In this document: one piece after another, positions 27,879 to 35,490 of the stretch | Numbering within the stretch: position 1 is the stretch's first letter | How the letters are laid out: the number at the start of each line of letters is the position of its first letter | NCBI GenBank assembly: GCA_016784355.1 | Contig: JADHUV010000021.1 | Coordinates: forward strand, 1 to 40,906 | Direction of reading: 5' to 3' | Length of the DNA stretch: 40,906 nt | From: Nitrospira sp. | GTDB lineage: Bacteria > Nitrospirota > Thermodesulfovibrionia > UBA6902 | Program-made: the position numbers and the translations under genes | The notes under the pieces: generated by a model | Database searches by the model: none | Seen by the model: the letters and a program-made list of their open reading frames with translations, nothing else | What the model was told of the DNA's origin: nothing

Positions 27879-28840
27879 GTAAGCACCTCATCAATGAGCC
27901 TGATTTTATCAAAATATTGCCGTGGTTGTGATACAGGCCCTACTTGTTTGGCCCACTCTTTGATGACATTGGCTAGCTGATCATATCCGTTATTATCTTT
28001 CGGGTAGGGAATTAGTTTTATGCCTAAATCGGCATAATAGTTATCCTGAAATTTTAACAATTGGCTTTCAGATCTAAAAACTGGATATAACATGTAGTGC
28101 TGGATAGTGCCTGGGTTCTGATTTGATTTGCTAATCATAAACTCCAGAATTTCGTACTCTTCGAGGCCGTATCCTACAAAAAGAACTGTATATGATTTAA
28201 ATATCTCTTCTAGAAAAACAGCTGGATTTGACCCTGGAGTATAATGCATCATGTAATCAGTAAGTGTAATTATTAAATCACTCTCGTTCTCAGCACTTCC
28301 ATGCAGATGTATTATTGTTCCGTTGTTAAGCTTAGAAATTAGCAATTCATCTATTGCGCTTACAATTTGCAGTTCTGGCTTTGTAGCAACTACACCTGAC
28401 GGCTCGGTAGAGCCAAGAGGTTCTGGTATTGATCCCGCTACCTTGGCAGCCGCTTGGTCTAAATACATATCGTAGTTTGTCGTGACGTATATTGAGTTAA
28501 ATGAATACAGATCATCATATATAGGATATTCAGCCAGCTTCTTAGGATCTGCTTGCAACACATCTCTAGTTCGGAGCGGCAGGAGCTTTTCCTCTGCATA
28601 TATATTGAAACATATTGATAATAGTTTGCGAGGCTCTTCTTTACTTAAATGGGAGTATTCGTGAAAATTAATCATACCTTCATCAAAAAGGTTTTTCAGG
28701 TGATGCATCGCAAAGGACTGCCATGATGGGCAACCAATTATTCTGGAGGCACCGGCACCTACAAAAATAACGAGTTTACCTTTTGATGCTGCGTCCTTGA
28801 TCTCATTGGGCACCGTGGGAATATCATGAATATCCGGCAT
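27875..28840 (-). CDS. SIR2-domain protein, predicted NADase effector
   Basis: A 321-residue SIR2-like protein. The NAD-binding loop VIFVGAGAS is at residues 24-32, the catalytic Asn lies in VTTNYD near 122, the catalytic His lies in IIHLHGS near 180, and the end of the Rossmann fold is FVGYGLEEYEIL. All active residues are present. In bacterial immunity (Thoeris, DSR, SIR2-APAZ and similar) such domains destroy NAD when triggered by phage. I start it at ATG 28840, one base after the hsdS stop, with GGTGGGA upstream; longer starts would lie inside hsdS. It is coupled downstream to the giant helical gene. Confidence 0.85.
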   Translation of the reverse strand: MPDIHDIPTVPNEIKDAASKGKLVIFVGAGASRIIGCPSWQSFAMHHLKNLFDEGMINFHEYSHLSKEEPRKLLSICFNIYAEEKLLPLRTRDVLQADPKKLAEYPIYDDLYSFNSIYVTTNYDMYLDQAAAKVAGSIPEPLGSTEPSGVVATKPELQIVSAIDELLISKLNNGTIIHLHGSAENESDLIITLTDYMMHYTPGSNPAVFLEEIFKSYTVLFVGYGLEEYEILEFMISKSNQNPGTIQHYMLYPVFRSESQLLKFQDNYYADLGIKLIPYPKDNNGYDQLANVIKEWAKQVGPVSQPRQYFDKIRLIDEVLT

Positions 28841-28841
28841 T

Positions 28842-30551
28842 CTATCCCACCGTTTCATGCAGCACTGCCTGCAAGAGCTTTTCGCTATCTTTTTGTGACT
28901 GCTTGAGTCTGGATTCAAGGTCATCACAGATTTGCATGAGCTGGTCGACTTTGGCTACGATGCGCTTTTGTTCTGATAATGGGGGGAAAGGAAAAGGATA
29001 AGTGAAAAATTCGGAGTAGAGCAAGCTTTGTACGGTCATTCCGTCTTTGACAAGCGTATCAAGAATCAAGTTTTCAAAGCCTTTTAACATTACTTGAATA
29101 TACGTGTTAATGCTTTTCAAATGGGGCATTAAAACTTTAATATCTTGGTTCACTGTGCACTCCATGCTGTTGATACACACAGGAAGAGTATGCTTAAGTA
29201 TTCCACTTCGCGCCACAATCAAAATTGATCCAGGAACAATCATCCTGACCGAGCTATTATTTATGGCTTTATTGCTTATTGTCATTTCAGAATGAATTAA
29301 AATATCGAATTTCATGTCCTTTGGCGAAACCCATGGTATAGAGCCATTCCAATATTCTGATACTTTTTTAGAAGGTGTACCACCACCGCAAACTTCACCC
29401 AGTTGTCCCAACCTCACCCACTCCCATCCCTTTGGCAACATATAGGGCATCTCATCTCCAGATATATGAGGCAAAGACTTCTCCTTCTTAATCTTCTTCT
29501 CTTTAATCAACTTCTCCTTCTCAACCTTAACCCTCTTCAACAACTCCGAAGCCGGTTCATCATTCGGATCCTGAGGCACAAGCTTCCCCTGGACTGCAAG
29601 CTGCAAAATAGTCTGTCTGAGTTTGGTAACATTTTCCGGGACAGTGTAAAGTGTGTCAAAGTTATTGCGGACGAATGTCCATTGGGTTGAGAAGTCTTTT
29701 TCATCGTCAGCACTCATCAGCCTGTTCAGGGCAGTATCGTTCAGAGCTATTCTGTTTTTAGAGGCTTTGTTCTGCTTTACCTCAAGCTCATCGCAGATTT
29801 TCATGAGCTGGTCGACTTTGGTAACGATGCGTTTTTGTTCTTCATTTGATGGCACCCCCAAGACCACAGAATGCATAAAATCCTTCTTGACTCTTTGCTG
29901 CCCCGCTGTTCCAGTAAATGTACTTACCCCACCATTAATAAAGTTTTCAGACTTAAATAAGAGTAATAAGTATTCAGGAAGAATCGTCTTGCCAAACGGT
30001 CTGAATACATAGAGCTCTGTGGTGCCTGCACCATAGCCATTTACTAAGTTTTTCATTATTGCTGACTTTCTGTTTTGAAAACATGGTGTGATTTTAGCTA
30101 CTACTACATCATTCTCCTGAAAGTGAGTAAATCCTGACTTTATTTCACTCCATTTCTTTTCTTCAGACTTATGACTATTGCTAAATCCATCATCGATTAA
30201 TGTCATAGGAATAAATGAAACATCCAGGTCATCATCCGCGTAATTTCGGGGATTAATCTGTGATATTGATCCTAATCGCACCCACTCCCACCCCTTAGGC
30301 AAGTCATAAGGAATTTCATTATCAGTTATAGCTGGAAGCGCATTCTCTTTCTTAATCTTCTTTTCCTTAACAAGCCTCTCCTTCTCAACCTTAATCCTCT
30401 TCAACAACTCCGAAGCCGGCTCATCATTCGGATCCTGCGGCACAAGCATTCCCTGCACCGCAAGCTGGAGAATCAGCTTCCGCATTTGCCCAATGCTGTC
30501 AGGAGCATCCATAAGAGTATTGAAGTGTTCAAAGAATAATGTCTTATTCAT
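28842..30551 (-). CDS. hsdS: Type I restriction-modification specificity subunit
   Basis: A 569-residue HsdS with two target-recognition domains, each preceded by nearly the same conserved segment: LQLAVQG-LVPQDPNDEPASEL, then a Lys-rich coiled coil and LPKGWEWVRLG. The segment occurs near residues 28-100 and again near 315-390. Each domain reads half of a bipartite DNA site; the conserved helices set the spacing. It works with HsdM for methylation and with HsdR for cutting. Both TRDs look complete. The gene sits downstream of hsdM and ends one base before the SIR2 start. Confidence 0.93.
   Translation of the reverse strand: MNKTLFFEHFNTLMDAPDSIGQMRKLILQLAVQGMLVPQDPNDEPASELLKRIKVEKERLVKEKKIKKENALPAITDNEIPYDLPKGWEWVRLGSISQINPRNYADDDLDVSFIPMTLIDDGFSNSHKSEEKKWSEIKSGFTHFQENDVVVAKITPCFQNRKSAIMKNLVNGYGAGTTELYVFRPFGKTILPEYLLLLFKSENFINGGVSTFTGTAGQQRVKKDFMHSVVLGVPSNEEQKRIVTKVDQLMKICDELEVKQNKASKNRIALNDTALNRLMSADDEKDFSTQWTFVRNNFDTLYTVPENVTKLRQTILQLAVQGKLVPQDPNDEPASELLKRVKVEKEKLIKEKKIKKEKSLPHISGDEMPYMLPKGWEWVRLGQLGEVCGGGTPSKKVSEYWNGSIPWVSPKDMKFDILIHSEMTISNKAINNSSVRMIVPGSILIVARSGILKHTLPVCINSMECTVNQDIKVLMPHLKSINTYIQVMLKGFENLILDTLVKDGMTVQSLLYSEFFTYPFPFPPLSEQKRIVAKVDQLMQICDDLESRLKQSQKDSEKLLQAVLHETVG
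29403..30490 (-). repeat. Internal direct repeat of hsdS conserved regions
   Basis: The DNA at about 29403-29615 and 30280-30490 is strongly similar, with exact stretches of around 20 bases such as CTCTTCAACAACTCCGAAGC. The two copies flank the first TRD and could recombine to swap or delete it. Confidence 0.7.
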
Positions 30552-30593
30552 GGTGGTGGCTTCCCGATTGACTGCTTATATATAAAAGGCTGG

Positions 30594-30614
30594 ATTCCGG
30601 ATCAAGTCCGGAAT
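30594..30614. repeat. REP-like palindrome between hsdM and hsdS
   Basis: ATTCCGGA and TCCGGAAT flank a 5-base centre, inside the longer string ctggattccggatcaagtcc... This GGATTCCGGATCAAGTCCGG-type repeat is common between genes in many bacterial genomes. A single copy was seen in this window. Confidence 0.65.
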
Positions 30615-30647
30615 GACACATTTTGGGATTGGCTTTGTTATTTGAGT

Positions 30648-32087
30648 TCATTTGTTTTCCAGTGAGTCCATTAGCTCTTTCTTCAAGGCATCTCTGGTTG
30701 TAGCTATTTTACTGAGAAGACCTTGATACTTCTCGAGCATCTCTTCAGGATCAGCATTCAACTCTTCAAGGACATGAGGGTTCTTTATATCAAGGTTATA
30801 ACTCTTAGCCTTAATCTCATCTATGGTCACCTTCCAGGCATTCTGACTGACCTCACGTTTATCCCACCATTCTTTCTCAAGGTCAAATTCCTCAATTCTT
30901 ATAGGCTTGGTCTTGGAATAATTCTTATATCCTTTAGGCAAAGGATGCTCAAAATACCAGATTTCTTTCGTAGGCTCGCCCTTGGTAAGAAACAGCAGAT
31001 TTGTATTGATGTTTGTGTACGGGCTGAATACACCATTAGGCAAGCGGACGATCGTGTGGAGGTTGCAATCAGTCATGAGCTTTTCTTTGATCCTTGTCTT
31101 CACACCTTCACCAAATAAAAAACCATCAGGAAGAACGATCGCGGCCCTGCCTCCGGGCTTGAGCATATGAGTAACGAGCACGAGGAACAAGTCAGCAGTT
31201 TCTTTTGTCCTGAAAGTGGATGGAAAGTTGGCCTCAATCCCCGGCTCTTCAGTCCCGCCAAAGGGGGGATTAGTAAGTATCACATCTACCCGGTCTTTTG
31301 GTGATATATCACGAACAGGCCTGGCAAGTGAGTTATCCCGTCTTATATTGGGAAGTTCAATGTCATGAAGGATCATGTTGGTAATAGCCAGCAGGTGAGG
31401 GAGCGGTTTTTTCTCAAAACCCCTGATTGAGTTCTGCAATATCTCCCGGTCCTCTACACTGCTCACCTGATCCCTCAGGTTTTCAATAGCGCAGGTTAGA
31501 AATCCCCCGGTGCCGCAGGCTGGATCGAGCACAGTATCGCCGAGTTTCAGATCAACCATATCCGCCATAAACCGGGTAACGCCACGGGGCGTGTAATACT
31601 CACCGGCATTTCCTGCACTCTGCAGATCCTTGAGGATCTTTTCATACAGATCATTAAATATATGCCGATCTTCAGATTTATTAAAATCAATCTCATTAAT
31701 CTTATTGGCAATCTGCCGGATAAGGGTACCTGACTTCATATAGTTATAGGCATCTTCAAAGACTTCTTTTACGATAAAGCCCTTGCGGTCACTATATTCA
31801 TCAATGGCAAGGTTCTTTAAGGTCTTAAAGAGGTTATTATTGATAAATTCCAGAAGTTCATCTCCTGTAATGCCCTCTGCATCTTTTGCCCAGTTTCTCC
31901 AGCGGAGCTTCTCCGGTATGGGAGATTTGTATTTGCCGTCCATAAGCTCGTACTCAAGTTCCTTGTCATCAAATATCTTGAGAAATATCATCCAGACAAG
32001 CTGGGAGATACGCTGCGCGTCACCGTCTACACCGGCGTCCTGGCGCATGATGTCCTGGATAGATTTAATCGTTGTAGAAATGCTCAT
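30648..32087 (-). CDS. hsdM: Type I restriction-modification methyltransferase subunit
   Basis: A 479-residue HsdM, an N6-adenine methyltransferase using SAM. The SAM-binding motif is LDPACGTGGFL near residue 185, and the catalytic motif IV is LTNPPFGG. The N-terminal helical HsdM domain (TTIKSIQDIMRQD) and the AGEYYTPRGVTRFM block before the core are typical. AAGGAGAG lies upstream of the ATG. It is separated from hsdS by 96 bases with a REP-like palindrome, and from fic by about 200 bases containing a facing small gene, so it may have its own promoter. Confidence 0.95.
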   Translation of the reverse strand: MSISTTIKSIQDIMRQDAGVDGDAQRISQLVWMIFLKIFDDKELEYELMDGKYKSPIPEKLRWRNWAKDAEGITGDELLEFINNNLFKTLKNLAIDEYSDRKGFIVKEVFEDAYNYMKSGTLIRQIANKINEIDFNKSEDRHIFNDLYEKILKDLQSAGNAGEYYTPRGVTRFMADMVDLKLGDTVLDPACGTGGFLTCAIENLRDQVSSVEDREILQNSIRGFEKKPLPHLLAITNMILHDIELPNIRRDNSLARPVRDISPKDRVDVILTNPPFGGTEEPGIEANFPSTFRTKETADLFLVLVTHMLKPGGRAAIVLPDGFLFGEGVKTRIKEKLMTDCNLHTIVRLPNGVFSPYTNINTNLLFLTKGEPTKEIWYFEHPLPKGYKNYSKTKPIRIEEFDLEKEWWDKREVSQNAWKVTIDEIKAKSYNLDIKNPHVLEELNADPEEMLEKYQGLLSKIATTRDALKKELMDSLENK

Positions 32088-32139
32088 TTGCTCTCCTTAT
32101 TAATATCCCTTCATATTACCCGTTGTGGTAAAATAAAAA

Positions 32140-32331
32140 ATGCAGAAAAAATCATTAAAAGAAACAAATCCATACCTTAAAGACCCGGGCCTTCGAAAAG
32201 ACCTGATACATCTTTCTGCATCGTCTTCTACCGCTGTTGAAGGCGTTTTGACAAAGTACGATAAGTTAAAAAAATCTTCCCGAAAAAAACTCATATCTCT
32301 TGTCCGTGAAGCTTCAGCGTCCTACGAATAA
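32140..32331 (+). CDS. 63-residue protein facing fic, with a Fic-inhibitory-type motif
   Basis: A small protein starting MQKKSLKETNPYLKDP. Short NPYLKDP-type proteins of this shape occur in other genomes as I recall, without known function, which supports it being a real gene. Residues 30-35 read STAVEG, an exact match to the (S/T)xxxE(G/N) motif with which antitoxins or inhibitory helices block Fic enzymes. It is encoded opposite to the fic gene and overlaps its 3' end by 41 bases, an unusual layout because class I antitoxins normally precede the toxin on the same strand. The ribosome binding site is weak. Function as antitoxin is inferred only. Confidence 0.6.
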   Translation: MQKKSLKETNPYLKDPGLRKDLIHLSASSSTAVEGVLTKYDKLKKSSRKKLISLVREASASYE

Positions 32332-32944
32332 CTGACATAAACATATTCTTCATCGGCTCATAGTTGCTATCCATCCCGGCCTGCACTGCTGCAATATAGT
32401 CCCTTTTTCGCCGTACAAGACTTGTAAAATCCAGCGGCGGAAGACCAGCCTGAGCTGCCATTACATCTGCCAGGAGTCTGGCGGTCCTGCCATTACCTTC
32501 CCTGAAGGGATGTATCAAAATAAGTTCAACATGAACACTTGCAAGTGCATATGCTGTCTCATCCGGCTCAGTAAAGTGACAGGGCGTATACCTGGTGAGC
32601 TGCTCCTGCTCAAAAGTAGTCATTAACTCAGGGACGTGTGCAGCTGATGCAAACATAAATCCATCCTTACCAATATTGACCTGTCGATACTCTCCCGCCC
32701 ATTCATAAATACTGCCGAGCCATAGTTTATGCATAGTTCTGATGTCTTGGAATGTAAAACGATGTGTCTCATCATACATGCCGTATAACTCATCAAGCGT
32801 CCTCTCCAGTTCTTCCCGCTCAAGCCTATCCATCTCACGTTTTCTCTTGATGCCTAGCTTATTAACAAGTACACGCCCGCGTGATCCAGGCTCAAATTGA
32901 GCCTCAGTAAGACGGGATACATCATATCGTCCGGTCTTTTTCAT
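32291..32944 (-). CDS. fic: Fic/DOC family protein (predicted AMP transferase)
   Basis: A 217-residue Fic protein. The catalytic loop HPFREGNGR is complete at residues 145-153, so nucleotide transfer (usually AMPylation of a hydroxyl side chain) is expected. The upstream helix with IYEWAGEYRQVNIGK and the MF/FA flap segment are typical for the cell-filamentation (Fic-1) type. No inhibitory (S/T)xxxE(G/N) helix is seen inside the protein itself; the match is in the facing 63-residue gene. It lies between hsdR and hsdM, starting about 24 bases after the hsdR stop, so it is carried inside the restriction operon. Confidence 0.9.
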   Translation of the reverse strand: MKKTGRYDVSRLTEAQFEPGSRGRVLVNKLGIKRKREMDRLEREELERTLDELYGMYDETHRFTFQDIRTMHKLWLGSIYEWAGEYRQVNIGKDGFMFASAAHVPELMTTFEQEQLTRYTPCHFTEPDETAYALASVHVELILIHPFREGNGRTARLLADVMAAQAGLPPLDFTSLVRRKRDYIAAVQAGMDSNYEPMKNMFMSVIRRTLKLHGQEI

Positions 32945-32968
32945 AACAATATCCGTCTGCTCATGTGA

Positions 32969-35305
32969 TTATGTGGTACCAGCATAAATGTGAGCTTCCA
33001 GTTCTTTCACTGCCTGAAAGTAATTATCCCTGCTGCCAAACAGGTTTATAATCTCAAGCGGCCTGCCCATCTGATTAAAGGGCTGCACATTGAGGATCGC
33101 TATACTCTCAATGTTTTCAATCCCTTCGTCAGCATATTTATCGAGAAGATTTTCAAGCACAGCCTGGGCCTGCTCGCTGTATTTCCCAAAGTAATTACGT
33201 TTCTTCACATTGTTTGCCCGCTCCTTTCTTGTGAGAGGGGGCTTGTCAAATACTACATGACAGATCAGGTCAAAAGGGTCCATATCTTTTCCGATCTCCT
33301 GCTGAAGCTCATAAAAGAGAACACCCTGCTCAGTAAGCTCATTTATAACCGCTTTCTTTTGATCAGCGCTGTTCCATTTACTCAGGAAGTCATTTATGCT
33401 GGAGTACGTCTTGCTGACAGTTTTTTTCGTATAATCTTTAAGTGACTCAGTAATCAGCTTGCCGTCATTGCCATAATACTGGACACGTTCGCTCACTACC
33501 AGGACTTCAACGTCATTAACATAGTATTTGCGCCTCGGTTCTTTTGGATCAGAACCAGGGGGCAACGTATCCCCACCACCATCATCTTCATTGCCGCCCT
33601 CATCAGGATCCTCAGGCGGCACAACCGGCCCATCTGGAGGAGGATCATAAATCTGTATGGGAGGACCATCAAAATCCGGATCGGCAAATAGCCTGGTCGC
33701 TCCGCGAAAGTCGATGATCGTGAAGAAGTACTTATCAAACTCTTCCTTGATGCGTGTACCTCGTCCGATTATCTGCTTAAACTCAGTCATGGAGTTGATT
33801 GTCTTATCAAGAACAATAAGCTTGCAGGTCTGAGCATCAACCCCGGTGGTCAGCAGCATTGAGGTGGTAGCAATGACAGGGTAAGTACTCTCAGGATCAA
33901 TGAAATTATCCAGCTCTGCCTTACCTTCATTATTATCCCCGGTGATCCGCATGACGTATTTATGGTTTTTGGCCACTTCATCACTGTTCTTATTAACTAT
34001 CGCCATACGCATCCGCTCAGCATGGTCTATGTCTTCACAGAAAATTATCGTCTTATCCAGCCGGTTGGTATTTTTCAGATACTCTGTTACCTTATCCGCA
34101 ACCAATGCTGTCCTTTTTTCAAGTATGATCTCCCTGTCATAATCAGTTACCGCATATTCTCTGTCAGGGATGAAATTACCATGTTTATCAACTTTGCCAT
34201 CCTCAGGTCGCCACCCCAAATCTCTGTCCATGGCTATTCGGATGACTTTGTACGGAGCAAGGAACCCGTCTTCAATCCCCTGCTTCAATGAGTACATAAA
34301 AAGTGGTTCACCGAAATAATGAATATTGGAGACTTCTTTCGTTTCTTTCGGTGTGGCTGTCATCCCGATCTGGGTAGCCGATGAATAGTAAGAAAGGATG
34401 TCCCGCCATGCAGAGTCCTCAGCAGCACTACCCCTGTGGCACTCATCCACTACAATAAGGTCAAAAAAGTCAGGAGAGAACTGTTTATATATATTCTTCT
34501 CTTCTTCAGTTCCTGTGACTCCCTGATACAGGGCAAGGTATATCTCATAGGACTTATCCACCTGACGCTTCCTGATTTTCGTCATGACATTGCCGAAGGG
34601 CTTAAAGTCATTCACTATTGTCTGGTCAAGAAGAATATTGCGATCTGCCAGGTAAAGTATCCTCTTTTTAGTACGGGACTTCCAGAGTCTCCAAATAATT
34701 TGAAAGGCAACATATGTCTTACCCGTACCAGTGGCCATAACAAGCAGGATCCTGTCCTGTCCCTTAGATACGGCCTCTATGGTTCTGTTAATAGCATTAT
34801 GCTGGTAGTAGCGCGCAGATTTACCCCCGGGATCAAAGTAATATTCCTGGGTAATGATCTTTTCCTGTTCGGGATCGATATTTTTATCACTTTTTAATCG
34901 GTTCCACAATTTATCAGGAGAAGGAAAGGCATCAAGAGGTATCTCAACTTCAACCCCGAGATTGCGATTGTGTTCAATAAAGGCATCCCCATTAGAGCTG
35001 TACACAAATGGAACATCAAGTATGTCGGCATATTCCAGCCCCTGCTGCATACCGGCTCCAACAGAGTGACTGTTATCCTTGGCCTCTATGATTGCTATAG
35101 GAAGGTTAGGTTTGTAATAGAGAATATAATCTGCCCTTTTTGATTTGCCCCGGGTAACTATTTTACCTCGAACACGGATCTGCCCAGCGGTAAAAGATAC
35201 TTCTTCCCGGAAATGATGAGGAGCACTATCCCATCCAGAAGACTGAATAGAAGGGGTAATATACTTAGTGCAGATGTCCCGTTCTGAGTATTGTGATTTC
35301 GCCAA
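32969..35305 (-). CDS. hsdR: Type I restriction endonuclease subunit (EcoEI-like)
   Basis: A 778-residue HsdR. The N-terminal nuclease has Asp in RADYILYY and AIIEAKD (Glu-x-Lys). The superfamily 2 translocase has MATGTGKTYVA, DECHRGS (DEAD-type box), GMTATP and IGRGTRI. The C-terminal part matches EcoEI-type R proteins, after an acidic Pro/Gly-rich linker near residues 555-590. It cuts DNA away from unmethylated sites as a complex with HsdM and HsdS. The start is TTG at 35305 with AGGGG eight bases upstream. All key motifs are intact. Confidence 0.93.
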   Translation of the reverse strand: MAKSQYSERDICTKYITPSIQSSGWDSAPHHFREEVSFTAGQIRVRGKIVTRGKSKRADYILYYKPNLPIAIIEAKDNSHSVGAGMQQGLEYADILDVPFVYSSNGDAFIEHNRNLGVEVEIPLDAFPSPDKLWNRLKSDKNIDPEQEKIITQEYYFDPGGKSARYYQHNAINRTIEAVSKGQDRILLVMATGTGKTYVAFQIIWRLWKSRTKKRILYLADRNILLDQTIVNDFKPFGNVMTKIRKRQVDKSYEIYLALYQGVTGTEEEKNIYKQFSPDFFDLIVVDECHRGSAAEDSAWRDILSYYSSATQIGMTATPKETKEVSNIHYFGEPLFMYSLKQGIEDGFLAPYKVIRIAMDRDLGWRPEDGKVDKHGNFIPDREYAVTDYDREIILEKRTALVADKVTEYLKNTNRLDKTIIFCEDIDHAERMRMAIVNKNSDEVAKNHKYVMRITGDNNEGKAELDNFIDPESTYPVIATTSMLLTTGVDAQTCKLIVLDKTINSMTEFKQIIGRGTRIKEEFDKYFFTIIDFRGATRLFADPDFDGPPIQIYDPPPDGPVVPPEDPDEGGNEDDGGGDTLPPGSDPKEPRRKYYVNDVEVLVVSERVQYYGNDGKLITESLKDYTKKTVSKTYSSINDFLSKWNSADQKKAVINELTEQGVLFYELQQEIGKDMDPFDLICHVVFDKPPLTRKERANNVKKRNYFGKYSEQAQAVLENLLDKYADEGIENIESIAILNVQPFNQMGRPLEIINLFGSRDNYFQAVKELEAHIYAGTT

Positions 35306-35351
35306 CCCGTAGCCCCTGAAAAAGATTAAACGTGAATAATCAAGATCTTAC

Positions 35352-35380
35352 ATTGTAACTGAAATATCTTATCTCAGCAA
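35352..35380 (-). promoter_or_regulatory. Sigma-70-type promoter upstream of hsdR
   Basis: On the minus strand TTGCTG (35375-35380) and TACAAT (35352-35357) are separated by exactly 17 bases, 46 bases before the hsdR start. It could drive hsdR-fic and further genes down to the SIR2 module. An inverted repeat (AGCAAG...CTTGCT, 35376-35401) overlaps the -35 box and might be an operator. Confidence 0.55.
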
Positions 35381-35490
35381 GTTTAAGTGCTATAGCTTGC
35401 TAAGAATGTCGAGCCATTCGTCTATATTATCAGGGCTGAGTTCTGTTTATAAATAACTTTACAGCACTACCGGCCTAAGGTCTCTTATAA

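Noticed and set aside
24768..35305. Many plus-strand frames inside the defence genes
   Set aside because: They overlap clear minus-strand genes with intact family motifs and show no recognisable product; only the 63-residue gene at 32140 stands out.
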